Shown piece after piece: positions 51,688-59,000 of a stretch of DNA of 64,000 nt. The translations under genes and the position numbers were made by a program. Below the pieces are notes generated by a model, which was given only the letters and a program-made list of their open reading frames with translations, searched no databases and had not been told where the DNA came from. This stretch comes from Limnobacter sp. GTDB lineage: Bacteria > Pseudomonadota > Gammaproteobacteria > Burkholderiales > Burkholderiaceae_B. Every line of letters begins with the position of its first letter. The first letter of the stretch is position 1. The stretch is taken from NCBI GenBank assembly GCA_029866125.1, contig JARWZZ010000019.1:1-64000 (forward strand). The letters are read 5' to 3'.

Positions 51688-52131
51688 TCAAAATCGTTGA
51701 TCAAAAATTTCGGAATTTCTCATCACACCGTTAAACGCGCTTCTGGGAAGTGCATAGATCGTGAGGTGAACCGGTATTCCTTCTTGTCTGCTTATTCGTC
51801 GTGTATGTTCTATGAACTTGTAAATTTCGTTGGCTTCCGCAGTCGTGGATACTCCATATATTTGAATGTATGCGGTGATTCCCCATCCAACATCTCTATA
51901 TAGTGAGCGATCACCGCAGTGGTCTGGACCTGTTTTTTTCAATTCACGGTCGCCACAAACTTTCTCTTTTAAACCTGGAAGGTTTAGACTTCGTGCCTGA
52001 CCGGGCTCGTTTGCAATAAAGTTGTAAATAATGAAATAGGCCAATCCAAGAAAAACAACAGTGCGTTTGGTGTTTTTTTTATATTTCGTCCAAAGTGCTT
52101 TGATGGCGGGCAGTGGGTTTTTCAAATTCAT
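51688..52131 (-). CDS. Membrane-anchored paralogue B, possible immunity protein
   Basis: Unknown 147-residue protein. A basic N-terminus ([13 protein letters not shown]) precedes one membrane helix ([16 protein letters not shown], about residues 25-40). By the positive-inside rule the remaining 105 residues face the periplasm and include two cysteines (KVCG and HCGD). It aligns without gaps to the paralogue at 52320-52763, about 96 identical residues of 147 by hand count. It ends 14 nt before the RTX start codon, so it is probably cotranscribed with it. Duplicated small anchored proteins next to a large toxin-like gene are typical of immunity genes, but this is inference. Confidence 0.75.
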   Translation of the reverse strand: MNLKNPLPAIKALWTKYKKNTKRTVVFLGLAYFIIYNFIANEPGQARSLNLPGLKEKVCGDRELKKTGPDHCGDRSLYRDVGWGITAYIQIYGVSTTAEANEIYKFIEHTRRISRQEGIPVHLTIYALPRSAFNGVMRNSEIFDQRF

Positions 52132-52700
52132 GTGGGTCTCCTAATTTTCAAGGCCGAATATTGGTTGTGGGTGTATCTACCTTTTCAATAAGGCAGGTAT
52201 GGGATTCAAACAGGTACCGTGATCTGGGCTTGAGAAGATGAAAAAGACTTGCTTAGGTGATCAAGCTGAGCGAATTGGTTCCAAATTTTTTCTCAATTGG
52301 TGCTTGAGCTATCAATCATTCAAAACCGCTTATCAAAAATTTCAGACGATTTGTTTGCTTCTAGATGAACGCTTTTGGGTAATGTGTAGATGGTGAGGTG
52401 AATGGGTATTCCTTCTTGTTTGGCTTGCTTTCGTGCTGTTTTCATGAATTCGTAAATCTCTTGTGCTTCTTTTTCTGTCTCTACGCCGTATATGGTGATG
52501 TACGCTGTGATGCCCCAGTCGGCGTCTCCAAAGATTGAGCGTTTTCCGCACTGATCGACTTCACCCTTAAGGTATTTGTGCTCACCGCAAACTTTTTCCC
52601 TCAAGCCCGGTAAATCGAGTTCTCGTGCTTGACCCGGAGTATTGGCAATAAAGTTGTAAACAATGAAATAGGCCAATCCAAGAAAAACAACAGTGCGTTT
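52031..52700. repeat. Duplicated segment shared by the two paralogues
   Basis: A 38-bp stretch at 52031-52068 is identical to 52663-52700. Similarity continues at lower identity over both complete genes and their AGGAGACCC ribosome-binding sites. The identical run encodes part of the membrane helix, suggesting recent duplication or gene conversion. Confidence 0.8.
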
Positions 52701-52763
52701 TGTGTATTTCTTATATTTGGTCCAGAGTGCCTTGATGGCGGGCAGTTGGTGTAGCAAATCCAT
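52320..52763 (-). CDS. Membrane-anchored paralogue A, possible immunity protein
   Basis: 147 residues, same architecture as paralogue B: basic N-terminus, one helix ([16 protein letters not shown]), and a periplasmic domain with conserved WGITAYI-IYGV, QEGIPxHLTIY and SEIFDxRF. The two cysteines are conserved, so a disulfide is plausible. Divergence is concentrated around residues 61-72 and 131-139, possibly surface loops that set specificity. An AGGAGACCC site precedes the ATG. A promoter-like box at 52813-52838 lies upstream and resembles one ahead of the Tlde1-like gene. Confidence 0.75.
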   Translation of the reverse strand: MDLLHQLPAIKALWTKYKKYTKRTVVFLGLAYFIVYNFIANTPGQARELDLPGLREKVCGEHKYLKGEVDQCGKRSIFGDADWGITAYITIYGVETEKEAQEIYEFMKTARKQAKQEGIPIHLTIYTLPKSVHLEANKSSEIFDKRF

Positions 52764-52812
52764 TTGGGTCTCCTTGAGCTGCTTACGAGGTTATCTCTCA
52801 GCACTAAGGCAA

Positions 52813-52838
52813 GTCAAAAGGAGGTAGGCTCCCGTTGG
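52813..52838 (-). promoter_or_regulatory. Shared promoter-like box, copy B
   Basis: Read on the - strand it contains CCTCCTTTTGACT; TTGACT then N16 and GATAAC make a plausible sigma-70 promoter for the paralogue pair and the RTX gene. It matches copy A (53794-53819) at 21 of 26 positions, including 14 in a row. Confidence 0.55.
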
Positions 52839-52932
52839 ATATGGGGTAGGGGGAAGGGCAGTTTTGACATTGGTTCTCTAACCCACTGCAGCGTGGGCAT
52901 ACTTTTAAACTTTCCTCACGATGTACCGTTTG

Positions 52933-53307
52933 TCATATGGATTGCCTCCTGACTTTCTGAATTAGGGCCAACAGTCCATGCCCCAAGCCAAATAGCACAA
53001 GAGTAAAAATGGCGCGAGCAAAGGCAAGTGGTACCCATTCATACAATGTATCTGGCAGTCCAAAATAGAGGCTTTCCAGACTCATCAACCAAACCAAAAT
53101 CTCAAGCCCGAATCCAATCAAAAGTAGCTTCAGGTAATCGATGCGCTGAGGTATGAATAGACTAGAAATTACTGCAGCAGAACCTATTACAAACACTGCA
53201 TGAGCCAGAGTCGAAATGCCAGAGTAATCCAATTCAAACTTGTTGCTGAGCAAAAGGGAAATCAGATTAAGGCATAAAAAAATGATAAGGAAGAGTGTGT
53301 TTTTCAT
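52933..53307 (-). CDS. Four-helix membrane protein, possible Tlde1-type immunity partner
   Basis: Unknown 124-residue protein with four predicted membrane helices (about 4-21, 30-52, 57-80 and 90-116). The region LLLIGFGLEILVWL recalls VanZ-like proteins, but the key residues are not clear. Its ATG overlaps the stop of the Tlde1-like gene by 4 nt, so the pair is translated in a coupled way. That arrangement suggests an immunity or accessory role for it. No regulator or enzyme motif was seen. Confidence 0.7.
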   Translation of the reverse strand: MKNTLFLIIFLCLNLISLLLSNKFELDYSGISTLAHAVFVIGSAAVISSLFIPQRIDYLKLLLIGFGLEILVWLMSLESLYFGLPDTLYEWVPLAFARAIFTLVLFGLGHGLLALIQKVRRQSI

Positions 53308-53735
53308 ATCACTAGCAACGTGCTTTTGGGTGATCTAATTATTGACTCTTTCACAAGGTTTGTTGCAGTGCTGCCTGTAAGTCCTCCTCCTATATCGATG
53401 CAACCTTTCGAGCCCGCCTTAAATCCACAATGAAGGAACAAATTCGTACGTCCTTGGGTGGCTGTCTCAGAAGCTGGATGTAACCGGATTCTCCAGTCAC
53501 CCCAATCTCCGTAAACAATGTTGCGGACGATATCGTGCAAAATGTTTGGGTCATCTAACTCTGCCGAATACAAAAAATATCGTCCGGTAGGAATGGGGCC
53601 AATCTCCTTTTGTGTAGAGCAGGTTGGCTGATTCATACAGTCACTCTTGCCGCTGGTTGCTGATATGGCAAAGTTGTGCATGCTGTCACTGCATAGCAGG
53701 TGCCCCTGTTTGACATAGAAAGTAAAGCTGGCCAT
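53304..53735 (-). CDS. Tlde1/DUF2778-type L,D-transpeptidase-like protein
   Basis: The 143-residue protein has the features of the DUF2778 family that includes the Salmonella type VI effector Tlde1, which alters periplasmic peptidoglycan. IGPIPTGRYFL (residues 45-55) matches the family's GPIPxGxY motif. GDWGDWRIRLHP follows, then the catalytic block FLHCGFKAGSKGCIDIGGG with His102 and Cys112 (S-x-G-C). There is no signal peptide, as expected for an effector delivered by a secretion machine. It overlaps the membrane protein gene at 52933. No VgrG, PAAR, Hcp or other type VI genes are in the window. Confidence 0.82.
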   Translation of the reverse strand: MASFTFYVKQGHLLCSDSMHNFAISATSGKSDCMNQPTCSTQKEIGPIPTGRYFLYSAELDDPNILHDIVRNIVYGDWGDWRIRLHPASETATQGRTNLFLHCGFKAGSKGCIDIGGGLTGSTATNLVKESIIRSPKSTLLVI

Positions 53736-53793
53736 TGGAATTTGTAACTACGCTATTGACGACAGTGAAGATTACTCTTTGGCAAGGTTCAGC

Positions 53794-53819
53794 GTCAAAA
53801 GGAGGTATGACTCAGTTGG
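53794..53819 (-). promoter_or_regulatory. Shared promoter-like box, copy A
   Basis: On the - strand it reads CCTCCTTTTGACG; TTGACG then N16 and AGTAAT form a candidate promoter about 60 nt before the Tlde1-like start. It is near-identical to copy B at 52813-52838. Confidence 0.55.
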
Positions 53820-53916
53820 GTGTGAGGGATGATGTTCTTCAATATGTCCGCGGTTTGGTTGTTGTCATTTCGAATCGGGAAAGAAGCAATCGTACATTTA
53901 CAGGGGGTAGTTAAGT

Positions 53917-54489
53917 TCAAGGCGTTATCCGGCCCAGCACTTCAATGGTCTGATTTTTATTCATCCTAAAAAGGATGATCTCGCCCGAGGCGGGGTACAC
54001 GCCAGTCAAAGCTGTGGTGTTGACTTGGTGAGTCACATAAAGCACCTTTTGCGTCCCGTCCATTTTGGCAATGTGCTCTTTCAAGCCAGCGGTTTGTGCA
54101 CTGCTTTTTCCACGTTCCTCAAAAAATGAATTCAGGGTGGGCAACTCAATCACGTTTGCAACACTCAAGCCGCGTGCCGTGTCCAAGCAGCGGCACCATT
54201 GGCTGGAGTAAATGTTGTCCAGCTTAATTCCGCTTTCTTTGATTTTCTGACCCAACGCTTTCGACTCTTCAACACCTTGTGGGCTCAAATTGCGTTGAGT
54301 GTCGCATTGGCCCAGCTTGAAGTTGTCTGGGTCCCCGATGCCCGGCGCAGTGGCATGGCGCATGATGGCTTGCACGCCCGGCTGCTTCCAAATTTGCCAA
54401 AGGTTGGCCTCGGCGTGCACAGGGTGTGTTACCCAAAGCAGCATCATGAGTGATAGGAAGTTTCTAAAGAACAGTTGTATAAAACGCAT
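53917..54489 (-). CDS. Secreted histidine phosphatase-family protein
   Basis: This 190-residue protein has a signal peptide ending near VHA-EA and the phosphoglycerate-mutase-like fold motifs. The catalytic RHA is IMRHATAPG (His45), NLSPQGVEESKALGQKI follows, YSSQWCRCLDTA is the phosphate pocket and VTHQVN holds the second histidine. The substrate is unknown; periplasmic members hydrolyse phosphoester compounds including sugar phosphates and phytate. It lies upstream of the Tlde1-like gene on the same strand with a 181-nt gap, so it may have its own promoter. Confidence 0.88.
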   Translation of the reverse strand: MRFIQLFFRNFLSLMMLLWVTHPVHAEANLWQIWKQPGVQAIMRHATAPGIGDPDNFKLGQCDTQRNLSPQGVEESKALGQKIKESGIKLDNIYSSQWCRCLDTARGLSVANVIELPTLNSFFEERGKSSAQTAGLKEHIAKMDGTQKVLYVTHQVNTTALTGVYPASGEIILFRMNKNQTIEVLGRITP

Positions 54490-54587
54490 GGTCAGTCTCT
54501 AACAGTAGGTTGAAATGCATTTCCTGCTCAGTGGGTGGCACTGCCCTGAAAGGAGTGCATGCTTCCTCACAATCGCGCCCCATTTTA

Positions 54588-55346
54588 TCAAGCAGGTTTT
54601 GGCAATTTATTTTCAATCAAAAAAGCCGACAGTGGGAATTCACAAACCTCTCCGTGGCTGTGGTCTTTTCTGAATTTCACGCCTGATGTGCCAAATTCGC
54701 AGAGCCATGTGGTGAGGTTCGTTGGGGCCTTGCCTTTAAGTACCATGGGGTCAATCACTGCCAAGTTTCTGCCTTGGTCTGGATCTCTAGCGGAAGAGAA
54801 AGTGAACAATCCTACCCCGCGGTCACGGATGGTTTTGCCTAACGCTTGAGTGGATGCATAGTTCAGAGGATCAGTCAAAAGTTTGCGATAGTGATCGAAG
54901 GGAGGGAGATCGAATTGCAGCCCCTTGGCATTCACAGAAAATTGAAATGAGGTGTGGGGCACATAGGCCACCCGATCAGGAAGAACAGTTTGATCGAACC
55001 AAAAAATCAGTTTATAAAAAGCAAGCTCCCAGAGTAGTGTGGTTTCACTGGCTGAGGCATAAAGCATTGATGGCTCATGGCGAGAACCAAACCGGGAGCC
55101 GTGTCTCAAAGGTGGGTATCGAAACGGAGTCGAGAGCAAGTAGGGCAGGCGCGCAGCAACAGCCTTTGGATGATTGGCGGGTTTGTTCTCATCAAGCATC
55201 GCTTCTAACACATCGTGCTCGTCAATGGAATCTGTAATTGCCCGGGTTGCGGAAACTTGTTGCGTTTCAACCATCCGCCAAAATTTGCCAACTATGGGCG
55301 CGAGTGCTTCATTTTGAGCAAGGCTAAAAAGCTTTTCCACACTCAA
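54588..55346 (-). CDS. RES-domain toxin
   Basis: RES toxins degrade cellular NAD+. The 252-residue protein has RHEPSMLYASASETTLLWE (about residues 89-107), containing the Arg, Tyr, Ser and Glu of the RES family active site. The C-terminal part has AVIDPMVL and a Glu/Phe-rich end. It overlaps its antitoxin by 4 nt (ATGA), in the antitoxin-first order usual for these systems. At 252 residues it is longer than many RES toxins, about 150-200, because of an N-terminal extension. Confidence 0.9.
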   Translation of the reverse strand: MSVEKLFSLAQNEALAPIVGKFWRMVETQQVSATRAITDSIDEHDVLEAMLDENKPANHPKAVAARLPYLLSTPFRYPPLRHGSRFGSRHEPSMLYASASETTLLWELAFYKLIFWFDQTVLPDRVAYVPHTSFQFSVNAKGLQFDLPPFDHYRKLLTDPLNYASTQALGKTIRDRGVGLFTFSSARDPDQGRNLAVIDPMVLKGKAPTNLTTWLCEFGTSGVKFRKDHSHGEVCEFPLSAFLIENKLPKPA

Positions 55347-55699
55347 ATTTTGCCTCTGATTGCATCCAAGTACAAAAGCACCTCATTCATTCCATAAATG
55401 CTCATGACTTGGTCTTTTGGCACCCCACGCGTGCCTGTGTTCTCGGTTTTAAACCAGTGTTTCATCAATTCTTTATCCCCGCCCAGCATGGCACTCAAGC
55501 TACGGTAAATGCGGATAAACATCAGTGCGAGTTCCCCCGCTTTGCTGTCCGGGGATACCTCTGCCCTCGTGATCACCGAGCGGTCCTTGCCAATCATTTT
55601 ACCCACCTGCTCCATGTTCAAGCCAAGATCTTTGGATGCGTTTCTCAATGCCTTGGACAGCACAAGGCTTTTGTCAGGTATTTGTTTGAGTTGGGCCAT
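55343..55699 (-). CDS. Xre/MbcA-type antitoxin of the RES toxin
   Basis: This 118-residue protein has an N-terminal helix-turn-helix (VLSKALRNASKDLGLNMEQV then GKMIGKDRSVITRAE) and a C-terminal toxin-binding domain of the DUF2384 type (LMFIRIYRSLSAMLGGD to the end). The two-domain layout is that of RES-associated antitoxins. A 10-bp inverted repeat just upstream is a likely autoregulatory operator. It is the first gene of the toxin-antitoxin pair. Confidence 0.9.
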   Translation of the reverse strand: MAQLKQIPDKSLVLSKALRNASKDLGLNMEQVGKMIGKDRSVITRAEVSPDSKAGELALMFIRIYRSLSAMLGGDKELMKHWFKTENTGTRGVPKDQVMSIYGMNEVLLYLDAIRGKI

Positions 55700-55721
55700 T
55701 TTTAGTTTTCTAGTGGTGTGT

Positions 55722-55753
55722 ATAAATCACAAAATATCATAAATGTGATTTAT
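55722..55753. promoter_or_regulatory. Likely operator of the RES/Xre pair
   Basis: ATAAATCACA / TGTGATTTAT, perfect 10-bp arms with a 12-nt spacer, 23 nt upstream of the antitoxin ATG. On the - strand TTGCGC then N17 and TATTTT overlap it, so bound antitoxin would block a promoter. Confidence 0.65.
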
Positions 55754-56061
55754 GCGCAATTGATATTCCGAGTTTGGCTTTGTGGCGCTTCGTTAGCTTG
55801 AGCGCCACAGCTGGAATTTGATAGCTTGTTTTTAACATGAGGTCCACAACGTGTTAAAAAATAGATTTTTTAACTCAATAGTCCTTTCATGTTAAGAAAA
55901 CCAAGATTTCTCGACTTCAATGCACCCAAGTCCCAAGTTCTGCCCCTATCCCTCCACCCCCTCAATCCTTTATCCTGAACCCAACAACCCCGTGAACTCC
56001 CCCCACTATTCGGGTACAAAATAGCATCATTCGCCACCCCTTCCAAAAAACAAAAAACACC
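55754..56061. other. Gene-free spacer between xre and the macroglobulin gene
   Basis: No convincing gene. It holds two inverted repeats: TGTGGCGCT / AGCGCCACA (55781-55809, 11-nt loop) and GTTAAAAAA / TTTTTTAAC (55853-55874, 4-nt loop). A cytosine-rich stretch at about 55935-56045 follows. The macroglobulin promoter must lie in the later part but no clear -35/-10 pair is seen. Confidence 0.6.
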
Positions 56062-59000
56062 ATGACCCAATCGCCCCCCAGAAAATTTCCCCTAGGCATG
56101 GTTCTCGCTGCGGGCATAAGCCTCTGCACCTTCGCTGGCTCGCTCCATGCCGCGCAGGTGCGTCAGTTCACGCCGCAGGGGGAGGTTAGCGGGGGTCAGC
56201 AACGGGTTACCGCCGTGTTTACGGACGATGTGGTGGCAGCGGGTAATCGTGAGGCCGCTTCGCCCTTTCAAATCAAGTGCGACGTGCCCAGCAGTTATTC
56301 GTATTGGGACAATCCCAAAACTTGGGTCTACAACCTTGATCGCCCTTTGGTACTGGGGCAGCAATGCACGTTTACGCTCAACCCGGCGGTCAAAACGCTG
56401 AAGGGTGAAGCCATTACTGGCACAAGCGCTGGCAAGTCCAGTTTCACATTCAAGGTGTCCAAGTTTCAGGTCAGTAGCATTCAGCCCGCGGTAACCTCCT
56501 CAGGCTATTCTGAAATCCATGAAGACCAGGTTTTTGTAGTCAACGCCACAGGGCCAGCCAATGCGCAAACCATCCAGCAACAGGTGTGGTGCGAGTCTGA
56601 TGCGGTGGGGCAAAAAATACCCATCCAAATTCTGGATGTCAAAGCCCAGGCCAAGTTGCCTGAGGAATATCGGCCTGAAAAATCAATCAATCCCGCCAAC
56701 GTGTTGGTGTTTCAGTGTGCAAGCAATTTGCCGCCTAAAAGCAAGGTGCAGGTGGTGTGGGGCAAAGGCCCCAATTCTTTCGAAGAGCGGTTTGCTTACC
56801 AGGTGCGCGAGCCTTTCCGCGCCACCACCAATTGTGAGCGCACGCAGGCCAGTGCACCATGCTCGCCTTTGTCGCCCTTGGTGTTGAACTTAAGCAGCCC
56901 GGTACCCACAGCTCTGTTGCTAAAAGCCCGCTTGAAGCATGGAACGGAGATCATTCTGCCGCTGGATCAGGGTAAGCGTTCTGGCACATTTGAGGAAACC
57001 ACTCAGTCCATCACTTTCCCCGCACCCCTGCCAGCACAGGCCAGTTTGGTGCTTGAGTTGCCTAAAGAGTTAAAAGATGAAGCGGGCAGGCCTCTGATTA
57101 ATGCCGATCAGTTTCCGTTAACAGTGAGGACGGACGTGCTTCCCCCCTTGGCCAAGTTTCCGGGCCAGTTTGGTATTGTGGAATGGAAGGAGGGCGGTGT
57201 ACTGCCCATCACCCTGCGCAATGTGGAAGCCAAGTTGCCGGTCAGTAGCAAAAACTTCTCTCCAACTTTAAAAACAGCAGCGTCGGGGCACGCACTTGCG
57301 CAGCAGCGCCTCACCGATGATGCGCAAGTCATCGCCACCATCAATGCACTGAAAAAATTTGAAAGCCAAAGTAAATTCCGCAGCATTCAAATCAATGGCG
57401 AAGCCCGCGAGTATCAGGATTACTTGTACGCACGCGAGGTTTCCTTCCTGCAAGGCAAAAGCAACTTGACTCAAACCCAGTTGCCCAAACCCGCCCCCAG
57501 CAGCGAGACTGAGGTTGTGGGCGTGCCCCTAGGCAAGCCCGGTTTTTATGTGTTGGAAATTCAAAGCCAATTGCTGGGCAATGCGCTGTTGGCCGAGCCC
57601 AAACCCATGTTTGTAAGGGCGTCCGCACTGGTCACCAATATGGCGGTTCACCTCAAAATTGGGCGCAACAATTCGCTTGTGTGGGTCACCAGTTTGGACA
57701 AAGGGCTGCCCGTGCCGGGTGCTGATGTTCGAGTTTCAGGCTGCGATGGCAAAAGCCTGTGGCAAGGTAAAACCGATGCGCAAGGCCGCGCCTTGGTGGA
57801 CAAAACCATTCAAGTAAAACCCTGCGCCTCAGCAGAGGAATACTTATTTGCCAGTGCGCGTTTGGGCGAGGATTACAGCTTTGTGCGTTCCAATTGGAAT
57901 GAGGGCATTGAGCCTTGGCGGTTTGGCGTGGCCACTTGGGGCGAGCAGTCCCAAGCGCCCATGCACACTGTGTTGGACCGCACGCTGTTCAAGCCAGGTG
58001 AAACTGTGCACATGAAGCACTTTGCACGGCGTCGCACGTCCAGCAATTTTGAGTATCCAGATGCAGCGCAGTTGCCCAAAACCTTGCGCATTGTTCACAC
58101 CGGCGACGGCACGGAATACACCCAAAACCTTCAGTGGGACAAACAGGGGGCCGCCATCAACCAGTGGACCATACCCACCTCGGCAAAAATGGGGCAGTAC
58201 TCCATCGAGTTGACTGGCGGGCGCGAGGGCTTGGAGCCCGTGGGCGATTTCCGGGTGTCCGATTTCCGTTTGCCTGTATTTACAGGCAGCGTACAGGCTG
58301 GGGGTGGACAAAAACGCGAATCACAAGTGGGTCAAAAAGAGGTACCCATTAACATTGGGCTTTCCTTTCTCAACGGGGGGCCCGCCAAAAACCTCAAGGT
58401 GGAAGTCAGTTCCATTTTACGGAACAAGTGGTTGTATTTTCCGGCGTATTCCGAATTCAATTTTTCGAGTTATATGGCAGACGAAACCTTGGCTGCATTC
58501 AAGCTGAGCAAGGGCCCAGATGGGGAAAAATTGTTGCTGGACAAAGAGCAGCACACACTCGATGCACAAGGCACCACGCAAGTTAAACTGGCACTTAACC
58601 CCATGCCCACGCAGCCGTCCGAGTTGTACACCGAGGTCAGTTTTTCGGACCCCAATGGTGAAATCCAAACCATTCGTGGCACCACCGCATGGTGGCCCTC
58701 CAGTGTGTTGATTGGGTTCAAAAATGGCTCTTGGGCCGACACCACTGCAGGCAAAAAACGCATTCAACTTTTGGCACTGGACACCCAAGGCAAGCCCAAA
58801 GCCAATCAACCCATACAGGTTTTGGGTAGCAGGCAGGTGGAATACAGCCACCGCAGGCGTGTGGTGGGCGGTTTTTATGCCTATGAAAATCGGTCTGAAT
58901 ATTCTGACCTGGGTACCCTGTGCAACGGAAAAACAGACAGCAAAGGCCTCATGTGGTGTGAGGTGTCCAATCTACCCACAGGCCGCGTCCATTTCATGGC

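Noticed and set aside
54199..54453. Small + strand frame inside the histidine phosphatase gene
   Set aside because: Antisense to a gene with clear RHA and THxxN motifs; no independent support.
55870..56070. 66-codon - strand frame ahead of the macroglobulin gene
   Set aside because: It covers the region where the macroglobulin promoter must lie, overlaps its start codon, and has no good ribosome-binding site or recognisable sequence.
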